Positions 1 through 5,404 of a stretch of DNA of 10,669 nt are shown here, in pieces. The notes beneath the pieces were generated by a model, which was given only the letters and a program-made list of their open reading frames with translations, was not told the DNA's origin and searched no databases. How positions within the stretch are numbered: position 1 is the first letter of the stretch; every line of letters starts with the position of its first letter. Made by a program: the position numbers and the translations under genes. Origin of the DNA: VRUE01 sp047519745 (GTDB lineage Bacteria; Actinomycetota; Thermoleophilia; Solirubrobacterales; 70-9); assembly GCA_047519745.1 (NCBI GenBank), contig JAPVSJ010000080.1, forward strand, positions 1 through 10,669, written 5' to 3'.

Positions 1-2469
1 CTGCTGCTCGCCGACGACTACGACGGCCTCGTCCAGGTCGCCGAAGACCAGGTCGAAGGCGGCGCCCACGTGCTCGACGTCTGCGTGGCATTGACCGAGC
101 GCGCCGACGAGGACGAGCAGATGGTCGCCGTGGTCGAGCGGATCTCGCTGACCCAGCCGGCGCCGATCCAGGTCGACTCGACCGAGCCCGACGTCATTGC
201 GGCGGCGCTGGAGAAGATCCCCGGCCGGGCGATCGTCAACTCGATCAACCTCGAGGCGGGGGAGGACAAGGCCAACGTCGTCGCGCCGCTGGCCAAGGCC
301 CACGGGGCGGCGCTGATCGCGCTGACGATCGACGAGGTCGGGATGGCGAAGACGGCCGAGCGCAAGGTCGAGATCGCCAAGCGCATCCGCGACCTGGTCT
401 GCGAGAAGCACGGCCTCGACCCCGAGGCGCTGATCTTCGACGCGCTCACCTTCACCCTGACCACCGGCGACGACGAGTGGAAGCCCTCGGCCGTGGAGAC
501 GATCGAGGGGATCCGGCGGATCAAGACCGAGATTCCGGGCGTCAAGACCTCGCTCGGCGTCTCCAACGTCTCCTTCGGCGTCGGCCAGCCGGCCCGCGCC
601 GTGCTCAACTCGGTCTTCCTGCACCACTGCGTCGAGGCCGGGCTCGACCTGGCGATGGTCAACCCCAACCACATCACTCCTTATTCGGAGATCAGCGACG
701 AGGAGCGCGAGCTGACCGACGACCTCGTCTTCAACCGGCGCGAGGACGCGCTGGAGCGCTTCATCGGGCACTTCGAGTCGAAGGGCGAGGAGGCCGCCGA
801 GGAGGCCGAGGACCCGACCGCGGGGATGGAGCCCGAGGAGGCCCTGCACTGGCACATCCTGCGCCGCAAGAAGGACGGGGTCGAGGAGTGGATCGACCGC
901 TCGAACGAGAAGATCGGCGCCGTCCCGACGCTGAACGAGGTGCTGCTGCCGGCGATGAAGGAGGTCGGCGACAAATTCGGCGCCGGCGAACTGATCCTGC
1001 CCTTCGTCCTGCAGTCGGCCGAAGTGATGAAGCGCGCCGTGGCGCGGCTGGAGAACTACCTCGACCGGATCGAGGGGCACACCAAGGGCAAGGTCGTGAT
1101 CGCGACCGTGTTCGGCGACGTCCACGACATCGGCAAGTCGCTGGTCAACACGATCCTGACCAACAACGGCTACACCGTGGTCGACCTCGGCAAGCAGGTC
1201 CCCGTCGAGACGATCATCGAGGCCGCGGTCGAGAACGAGGCCGACGCGATCGGCCTCTCGGCGCTGCTCGTCTCGACCTCGAAGCAGATGCCGATCTGCA
1301 TCCAGGAGCTGCACCAGCGCGGGCTCGAGTTCCCGGTGCTGATCGGAGGAGCCGCGATCAACCGCGACTTCGGCCGCCGCACGCTCTACCCGCACGGCAA
1401 AGAGTCCGACGACGTCTACGAGCCGGGCGTCTTCTACTGCAAGGACGCCTTCCAGGGGCTCGACACGATGGACGCGCTGGTCGACGAGGCGGCGCGCGAG
1501 GCGCTGGTCGAGCGGATCCACGCCGAGGCGAAGGCACTGCGCGAGAAGCCGGTGGTGGTTGACGACTCGCCGCCGACGACCGACGCCGGCGTGCGCTCCG
1601 CCGCCGTCACCGACAACCCCATCCCCGAGGCCCCCTTCGGCGGCGTGCAGGAGGTCGAGATCGACCTCGACGAGGTCTTCCCCTACCTCGACCGCCACGT
1701 GCTCTTCAAGCTGCACTGGGGCGGCAAAGGCGTCAAGGGCGAGGCCTGGCGGGCGCTGATCGAGGGCGACGGGGAGGAGGAGGGCTTCGCTCCGCGCCTG
1801 GAGCGGATGTGGCGCGAGCAGGACTACCTCCACCCGCGGGCGCGACTCGGCTACTTCCCCTGCAACTCGGCGGGCAACGAGCTGATCGTCTTCGACCCCG
1901 AGGACCCTGAGCGCGAGCTCGAGCGGCTCGTCTTCCCACGCCAGCCGAAGCACGACCGGATCTGTCTCGCCGACTTCTACCGCCCGCTGGACAGCGGCGA
2001 ACGCGACGTGGTCGCCCTGCAGGGGGTCACGGTCGGGCCCGAGGTGACCGAGCTGATCGAGCGGCTGGAGGGCGAAGGCGAGTTCGCCGAGCAGCTCTTC
2101 GTCCACGGGCTCGGCGTGCAGTCGGCAGAGGGCCTGGCCGAGTGGCTGCACGCCCGGGTGCGCCGCGAGCTCGGCATCGACCCCGACCAGGGCCGCCGCT
2201 ACTCCTGGGGCTACCCGGCCTGCCCGGACCAGTCCGAGCACGAGAAGGTCTGGCGCCTGCTCGACCTCGAGCGGATCGGCATGACCCTCTCCGACGGCTA
2301 CGCCGTGACGCCCGAGCAGTCGACCGTGGCGATAGTCGCCCACCACCCCCAGGCCGTTTACTTCGGCATGAAGTCCGGCTTCATCCCCGAGGACAAGGCC
2401 CCGGACGAACTGATCGCCGGCACCGAGCGCGGCGGCCAGATCCCCCCTGAGCGCGAGCCCGTGGGCTGA
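1..2469 (+). CDS. metH: Methionine synthase, cobalamin-dependent (5'-truncated)
   Basis: Transfers the methyl group of 5-methyltetrahydrofolate through cobalamin to homocysteine, giving methionine; cytosolic. The reading frame is open from base 1 to TGA at 2467-2469, so 822 residues are visible. MetH is usually about 1150-1230 aa, so the N-terminal homocysteine/zinc domain and the first residues of the pterin domain are probably outside the window. Domains by visible residue: pterin-binding barrel about 1-262 (GAHVLDVCV, QVDST, ending near NPNHITPYSEI); helical cap about 277-360; B12-binding domain about 363-500 with the base-off motif GDVHDIGK (His375 as lower cobalt ligand), GLSAL (Ser420) and IGGAAIN; a charged linker about 505-540; and a C-terminal AdoMet-dependent reactivation domain about 540-822 with RRYSWGYPACPD (from Arg732). 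Key B12 and reactivation motifs are intact and I see no frameshift. The upstream regulatory region, including any cobalamin riboswitch, is not visible. Identification is very secure. Confidence 0.97.
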   Translation: MLLADDYDGLVQVAEDQVEGGAHVLDVCVALTERADEDEQMVAVVERISLTQPAPIQVDSTEPDVIAAALEKIPGRAIVNSINLEAGEDKANVVAPLAKAHGAALIALTIDEVGMAKTAERKVEIAKRIRDLVCEKHGLDPEALIFDALTFTLTTGDDEWKPSAVETIEGIRRIKTEIPGVKTSLGVSNVSFGVGQPARAVLNSVFLHHCVEAGLDLAMVNPNHITPYSEISDEERELTDDLVFNRREDALERFIGHFESKGEEAAEEAEDPTAGMEPEEALHWHILRRKKDGVEEWIDRSNEKIGAVPTLNEVLLPAMKEVGDKFGAGELILPFVLQSAEVMKRAVARLENYLDRIEGHTKGKVVIATVFGDVHDIGKSLVNTILTNNGYTVVDLGKQVPVETIIEAAVENEADAIGLSALLVSTSKQMPICIQELHQRGLEFPVLIGGAAINRDFGRRTLYPHGKESDDVYEPGVFYCKDAFQGLDTMDALVDEAAREALVERIHAEAKALREKPVVVDDSPPTTDAGVRSAAVTDNPIPEAPFGGVQEVEIDLDEVFPYLDRHVLFKLHWGGKGVKGEAWRALIEGDGEEEGFAPRLERMWREQDYLHPRARLGYFPCNSAGNELIVFDPEDPERELERLVFPRQPKHDRICLADFYRPLDSGERDVVALQGVTVGPEVTELIERLEGEGEFAEQLFVHGLGVQSAEGLAEWLHARVRRELGIDPDQGRRYSWGYPACPDQSEHEKVWRLLDLERIGMTLSDGYAVTPEQSTVAIVAHHPQAVYFGMKSGFIPEDKAPDELIAGTERGGQIPPEREPVG

Positions 2470-2476
2470 CGGCGAA

Positions 2477-2549
2477 TTCCGGGGGGAGGACTTGAACCCC
2501 CGCTTTCTGGACCAAGGCCAGACGTGCTAGCCGACTACACCACCCCGGA
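2477..2549 (-). tRNA. tRNA-Gln (anticodon TTG)
   Basis: The minus strand folds as a complete 73-nt cloverleaf. The acceptor stem is TCCGGGG/CCCCGGA (7 bp). The D arm has a GTGT/GCAC stem with a GG pair in the loop. The anticodon stem is TCTGG/CCAGA, followed by a 4-nt variable loop, and the T arm is GGGGG/CCTCC closing TTCAAGT. The 7-nt anticodon loop is CCTTGGT, so positions 34-36 read TTG (Gln, codons CAA/CAG). The weak U1-A72 pair and the TGGT loop end also fit Gln tRNAs. CCA is not encoded and the discriminator base is A73. Position 33 is C instead of the near-invariant U; see findings. The gene lies 7 bp beyond the metH stop, tail to tail. Confidence 0.93.
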
Positions 2550-2560
2550 TCGCTCATAGG

Positions 2561-2566
2561 ACCTTA
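2561..2566 (-). promoter_or_regulatory. Candidate -10 box for the tRNA-Gln gene
   Basis: Read on the minus strand this is TAAGGT, matching the actinobacterial TANNNT pattern and ending 11 nt before the mature tRNA 5' end, which would leave a leader of only a few bases. No convincing -35 hexamer is seen 16-18 nt upstream. The tRNA could instead be co-transcribed with the small membrane protein gene upstream. Confidence 0.3.
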
Positions 2567-2573
2567 CCCAGGA

Positions 2574-2606
2574 AGCGGGCCAAGCTCGTTTCCTGCCGTG
2601 CCCGCT
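2574..2606 (-). terminator. Possible hairpin at the end of the small membrane protein gene
   Basis: AGCGGGC (2574-2580) and GCCCGCT (2600-2606) are perfectly complementary (7 bp) around a 19-nt loop. The hairpin overlaps the TAG stop of the minus-strand gene and lies between it and the tRNA. No T tract follows, so it would be at best a weak or factor-assisted terminator, or an RNA-processing signal. Confidence 0.25.
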
Positions 2607-3015
2607 ACTTGCCGAGGACGTCCTGGGCGGCCTTCTTGCTCAACTCGAGCACGTCTTTCGCCTGATCGGCCGGTAGGTGGGCGGCGAAGACCTGGGCTTT
2701 GGCCGCTTCGGCCTTCTGGTTGTCCATCGCGGTCTTGCCCTGGTCGGTCCCCACCTTGACGCCGAAGTAAGCGCCGACGATCGTCGCGATCACGCCGCTC
2801 GTCGCACTGGCGATGGTCGAGGCCGTGCTCGTGTCCTTGATCAGGGCGATGACCGCGATCAAGGCAACTGCCAGGACGCCGGCGCCGACCGCGACGAGGC
2901 CGCCGATCGCCTTGATCTTGTCGCTCCAGTTTTCCTTGGGGCTCACCGGTTTGAGTGATTCGGTCTTGAGTGGTTCGGTCGGTGGTTCGGCCGATGCTCC
3001 CGCAATCACCATCAC
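2605..3015 (-). CDS. Small two-helix membrane protein, function unknown
   Basis: I do not recognise a named family. From the chosen start the protein is 136 aa. It has a Pro/Glu/Lys-rich N-terminal stretch of about 25 residues with a short EPLK/ESLK repetition. Two hydrophobic segments follow, about residues 35-58 (rich in Gly, Ala, Val) and about 63-86 (ending GAYFGVKVG), separated by a polar turn. The C-terminal tail of about 45 residues is rich in Ala, Lys and Asp, looks helical and ends DVLGK. This pattern suggests a membrane hairpin with a cytosolic tail. Start choice: the frame is open back to TTG at 3051. A GGAAGGA motif (3025-3031 complement) lies 9 nt before GTG at 3015 and 12 nt before ATG at 3012, so either is likely. 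It is divergent from the HdeD-like gene, which also encodes a membrane protein. Coding nature is supported by clear membrane topology; function is not inferred. Confidence 0.75.
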   Translation of the reverse strand: MMVIAGASAEPPTEPLKTESLKPVSPKENWSDKIKAIGGLVAVGAGVLAVALIAVIALIKDTSTASTIASATSGVIATIVGAYFGVKVGTDQGKTAMDNQKAEAAKAQVFAAHLPADQAKDVLELSKKAAQDVLGK

Positions 3016-3080
3016 ATTCACCCGTCCTTCCCGCGTAGGCTCGCAGGCCAAAGCTGCCCTTGAGTTGTCCAGAAAGGCCG

Positions 3081-3086
3081 ATCATA
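3081..3086 (-). promoter_or_regulatory. Candidate -10 box for the small membrane protein gene
   Basis: The minus strand reads TATGAT, five of six matches to TATAAT, which would start transcription near 3074 and give a leader of about 60 nt carrying the GGAAGGA motif. The DNA 17-18 nt further upstream (about 3104-3110) is a poor -35 on this strand, but it is the same DNA that forms the -35 box of the divergent HdeD-like promoter. Confidence 0.35.
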
Positions 3087-3104
3087 TGCCTGTTTGCAAG
3101 GGAC

Positions 3105-3133
3105 TTGATTGCGTCCGGCGCGGCGCTTAGGGT
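3105..3133 (+). promoter_or_regulatory. Candidate promoter of the HdeD-like gene, leaderless geometry
   Basis: TTGATT (3105-3110) and TAGGGT (3128-3133) are separated by exactly 17 nt. The -10 box ends 7 nt before the ATG at 3141, so the expected transcription start falls on or next to the start codon. No Shine-Dalgarno motif is present, which agrees with a leaderless transcript. Confidence 0.5.
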
Positions 3134-3140
3134 CGTATCC

Positions 3141-3713
3141 ATGGAGATGGGTGGAGCGGCGCTGGACCCGGAAGTCCGCGCTGGGCTGGCGCGAAGCTGG
3201 AAGGCGTTGATGGCGGTCGGAATCTTCGCGATCGTCATCGGCTGCATCGCGATCGTCGTGCCCGCGGTCGCCTCGGTCGGGACGGCGATCTTCATCGGCT
3301 GGATCCTCGTCATCGCCGGGGCCTTCCTCGTCGCGGGCGCGTTCACCGCACACTCGATCGGGTCGGTCATCCTGCGCCTGCTCTGGGCGTTCCTCACGGT
3401 CATCGTCGGCCTCTGGCTGATCGTCGAACCGCACAACGGCACCCTGACCCTGACCCTGGTGCTCGGCATCTACTTCCTCTTCATGGGGATCACGCGGATC
3501 ACCGTCGCCTTCATGGGCCGCGGCCAGCAGGGCGCGGGCCTCGTCGGCCTCAGCGGCTTCGCCGGCCTCCTGATCGGCATCCTCGTACTGGCCAAGTTCC
3601 CCAGCTCCGCAGACTGGGCAATCGGTCTACTAGTAGGCATAGACCTGATCTTCGCCGGCTGGACGCTGACTTCAGTTGCCCTCGTGGGCAAAGACTTAGC
3701 TCGTTCTTCCTGA
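3141..3713 (+). CDS. HdeD/DUF308 family membrane protein
   Basis: The 190-aa product is almost entirely membrane-embedded, with six predicted helices at about residues 20-40, 45-70, 76-95, 100-122, 132-152 and 158-182, and short polar loops. This is the length and topology of the HdeD (acid-resistance membrane protein) family. Family-like features are repeated small-residue/aromatic helices such as FIGWILVIAGAF and YFLFMGITRI. HdeD is linked to acid stress in E. coli; most actinobacterial members are uncharacterised, so no reaction is assigned. The frame is open back to 3060, but the residues before 3141 look non-membrane and the promoter motifs overlap them, so ATG 3141 is preferred; ATG 3147 is an alternative. 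The last 30 codons hold a run of A-ending rare codons (CTA CTA GTA, ATA, then TTA at 3696). The stop lies 4 nt before the first palindromic element. Confidence 0.85.
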   Translation: MEMGGAALDPEVRAGLARSWKALMAVGIFAIVIGCIAIVVPAVASVGTAIFIGWILVIAGAFLVAGAFTAHSIGSVILRLLWAFLTVIVGLWLIVEPHNGTLTLTLVLGIYFLFMGITRITVAFMGRGQQGAGLVGLSGFAGLLIGILVLAKFPSSADWAIGLLVGIDLIFAGWTLTSVALVGKDLARSS

Positions 3714-3717
3714 GTTA

Positions 3718-3843
3718 GAGGAGGGCACGGGGGTTCCCCTCCCGACTGCTGGGTTTTTCGCCTTGGACTAACAATCTCTCGCCAAGCTGGAGTTGCGAAA
3801 AACAGGACGCCGCGAGTCGGAGGGCAACCCCCGTGCCCTCCCC
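3718..3843 (+). repeat. Palindromic element, copy 1
   Basis: A long imperfect inverted repeat. The outer stem pairs 3720-3735 perfectly with 3826-3841 (16 bp). After a mismatch it continues 3737-3742 with 3819-3824 and, across one bulged C, 3744-3747 with 3815-3818. An asymmetric internal loop follows (GCTGG on the left, AGGACGCCGCG on the right). The inner stem pairs GTTTTTCGC (3753-3761) with GCGAAAAAC (3795-3803) and closes a 33-nt loop. The internal sequences TGCTGGGTTTTTCGCC and GCGAAAAACAGGACGCCGCG recur, inverted, in copy 2. It begins just after the HdeD-like gene and could act as its terminator, although no T tract follows the outer stem. Whether it works as DNA, RNA or a mobile repeat cannot be told from this window. 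Confidence 0.85.
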
Positions 3844-3869
3844 GCGCTGGCCGCTCCCGCTTGAGCTGA

Positions 3870-3994
3870 GAGCGACAGGATGGGGTGCCCCTGGAGTGCG
3901 CGGCGTCCTCTTTTCGCCCGGCTGGTCAGCGAGAGCTGCGCCGCGCTGGTGGCGAAAACCCAGCAAACGGAAGGGGCACCCCATCCTGTCGCTC
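3870..3994 (-). repeat. Palindromic element, copy 2 (inverted relative to copy 1)
   Basis: The outer stem pairs 3870-3892 perfectly with 3972-3994 (23 bp). An asymmetric internal loop is followed by an inner stem TTTTCGCC (3911-3918) with GGCGAAAA (3951-3958), closing a 32-nt loop. Read on the minus strand it aligns with copy 1 over nearly its full length: GGGGTGCCCCTT, TGCTGGGTTTTCGCC, TCTCGC in the loop, then GCGAAAAGAGGACGCCGCG. The outermost stem bases differ from copy 1 but remain perfectly complementary. The element ends 18 nt before the glmU start. Together the two copies occupy almost all of the 299-nt gene-free interval 3714-4012; only 26 nt separate them. Confidence 0.85.
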
Positions 3995-4000
3995 CACCAC

Positions 4001-4006
4001 TACGCT
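4001..4006 (+). promoter_or_regulatory. glmU: Candidate -10 box for glmU, leaderless geometry
   Basis: TACGCT fits the actinobacterial TANNNT pattern and ends 6 nt before the GTG start at 4013, so initiation would begin at the start codon. The -35 position would lie inside the right arm of the second palindromic element, where no TTGACA-like hexamer is seen. This makes the call tentative. Confidence 0.35.
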
Positions 4007-4012
4007 TCAGGG

Positions 4013-5404
4013 GTGAGTTCGCCTCTGGTTCTCGTCATGGCGGCCGGCGAGGGCACCCGTATGCGCTCGTCGACGCCGAAGATGCTCCATCCGGTCTGCG
4101 GGCGGCCGCTGGTCGCCTGGCCGATCATCGCTGCGCGTGAGGCCGGCGCCGGCCGGGTGGCGGCGATTGTCTCCCCCGGCATCGACATCTCCGCCGGTTT
4201 GCCCGACGGCGTCGAGACGGTCGTGCAGCCGCAGCCGGACGGCACCGGGGGGGCCGTGCGCGCCGCAATGCCGTTGATCGAAGAAGCCGAGACCGTCCTC
4301 GTCCTCTCTGGAGACCATCCGCTGATCTCCGCCGAGATCGTCTCCGGCTTCCTCGAAGCCCACGCCGCCTCCGGTGCCGCCGCGACGATGATGACGATCG
4401 AGCTCGAGGACCCGGGCAGCTACGGGCGCGTCGTGCGCGGCGCCGACGGGGCCGTCGAGCGCGTGGCCGAGGCGAAAGCCGACGGGGACGCGACGGTCGA
4501 GGAGCTCGCGATCCGCGAGATCAACGCCGGCACCTACGCCTTCGAGGCCGGCCCGCTCGCTACCGCCCTCGCGGGGCTGTCGAATCACAACGCCCAGGGC
4601 GAGTACTACCTCACCGACGTCTTCGCCGCCCTGCGTGAGGCCGGCCACTCCGTCGCGGCTCACCGCGCCGGCGACTTCGCGGTGACGATGGGGGTAAACA
4701 ACAGGGCCGAGCTGGCCGCGGTCGAGGCCGAGGGCCGCCGCCGCATCCTCGAGCGCCACATGCTGGCCGGCGTCACCGTCGTCGATCCCGGCACGACCTG
4801 GGTCGACGCGGACGTGGAGATCGCCGCCGACGCCCGCATCGAGCCCGGTACGAGCCTACGCGGCGCCACCGCGATCGGCGCCCGCTCCGTTGTCGGACCG
4901 CTCAGCACGCTGATCGACACCCGCCTCGGCGAGGACGTGAAGGTCCCGCACTCCTACCTGGTCGAGTGCGACGTGCTCGACGGCTGCAGCGTCGGCCCTT
5001 TCGCCTACCTGCGTCCCGGCGCCCACCTGGAGGCGGGCGCCAAGGCGGGCACCTTCGTCGAGATCAAGAACTCGCACGTCGGTGCCGGCTCCAAGGTGCC
5101 CCACTTGGCCTACGTCGGCGATGCCGACGTCGGCCCGGGCACGAATCTCGGCGCCGGCACGATCACCGCCAACTACGACGGTTTCCGCAAGCACCGCACG
5201 ACGATCGGCGCCGATGTGCGGCTCGGCGTTGACACGATGCTGATCGCCCCGGTACAAGTCGGGGACGCCGCCTACACTGGCGCCGGAGCTGTGATCAAGC
5301 ACGACGTCCCCGAGGGGGCGCTTGCGGTGAGCCAGAACGACCAGAGGAACATCGAGGGCTACGCGGAGGGCAAGTCCGCGCGGGCCCATGAGGAGGATTC
5401 TTGA
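4013..5404 (+). CDS. glmU: Bifunctional GlcNAc-1-P uridylyltransferase / GlcN-1-P acetyltransferase
   Basis: Makes UDP-GlcNAc, the peptidoglycan precursor, by acetylating glucosamine-1-phosphate and then adding UMP; cytosolic and usually trimeric. The product is 463 aa (E. coli GlmU is 456). N-terminal uridylyltransferase, about 1-230: nucleotide loop AAGEGTRMR (10-18), conserved PKMLHPVCG, QPDGTGGAV, the SGDHPLI metal region (Asp101) and EINAGTYAF (Glu169, Asn171). C-terminal left-handed beta-helix, about 250-440: hexapeptide repeats and acetyltransferase residues Arg334, Lys352, His364, Tyr367, Asn378 and Asn387 in TANYDG. The frame is open upstream to 3833, but that extension runs through the palindromic element; GTG 4013 puts AAGEGTR at the usual distance from the N-terminus. 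There is no good Shine-Dalgarno sequence and a leaderless start is possible. The stop overlaps the prs start by 4 nt. Confidence 0.96.
   Translation: MSSPLVLVMAAGEGTRMRSSTPKMLHPVCGRPLVAWPIIAAREAGAGRVAAIVSPGIDISAGLPDGVETVVQPQPDGTGGAVRAAMPLIEEAETVLVLSGDHPLISAEIVSGFLEAHAASGAAATMMTIELEDPGSYGRVVRGADGAVERVAEAKADGDATVEELAIREINAGTYAFEAGPLATALAGLSNHNAQGEYYLTDVFAALREAGHSVAAHRAGDFAVTMGVNNRAELAAVEAEGRRRILERHMLAGVTVVDPGTTWVDADVEIAADARIEPGTSLRGATAIGARSVVGPLSTLIDTRLGEDVKVPHSYLVECDVLDGCSVGPFAYLRPGAHLEAGAKAGTFVEIKNSHVGAGSKVPHLAYVGDADVGPGTNLGAGTITANYDGFRKHRTTIGADVRLGVDTMLIAPVQVGDAAYTGAGAVIKHDVPEGALAVSQNDQRNIEGYAEGKSARAHEEDS
5391..5396 (+). promoter_or_regulatory. prs: Ribosome binding site of prs
   Basis: AGGAGG lies inside the glmU 3' end, 4 nt before TTG at 5401. 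It is the best Shine-Dalgarno sequence in the window and decides the unusual TTG start. It also implies translational coupling through the TTGA overlap with the glmU stop. Confidence 0.8.

Noticed and set aside
477..1562. Plus-strand open frame of 361 codons inside metH
   Set aside because: It is a frame-shifted shadow of metH, made of Arg/Gly/Ala/Pro-rich sequence without domain features.
2564..3469. Minus-strand open frame of 301 codons across the HdeD-like gene and the small membrane protein gene
   Set aside because: It spans two real genes and their promoter region. The small membrane protein in another minus frame has coherent hydrophobic segments, while this frame changes to a reversed Arg/Asp-rich shadow.
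3718..3994. CRISPR array or ordinary intrinsic terminators as explanation of the repeats
   Set aside because: There are only two copies, inverted, of about 125 bp with no spacer pattern, and no T tract follows either outer stem. This does not fit a CRISPR array or a classical Rho-independent terminator.
3833..4012. N-terminal extension of glmU by 60 codons
   Set aside because: It would translate the palindromic element, and it places the AAGEGTR motif far from the N-terminus; GTG 4013 gives the family length.
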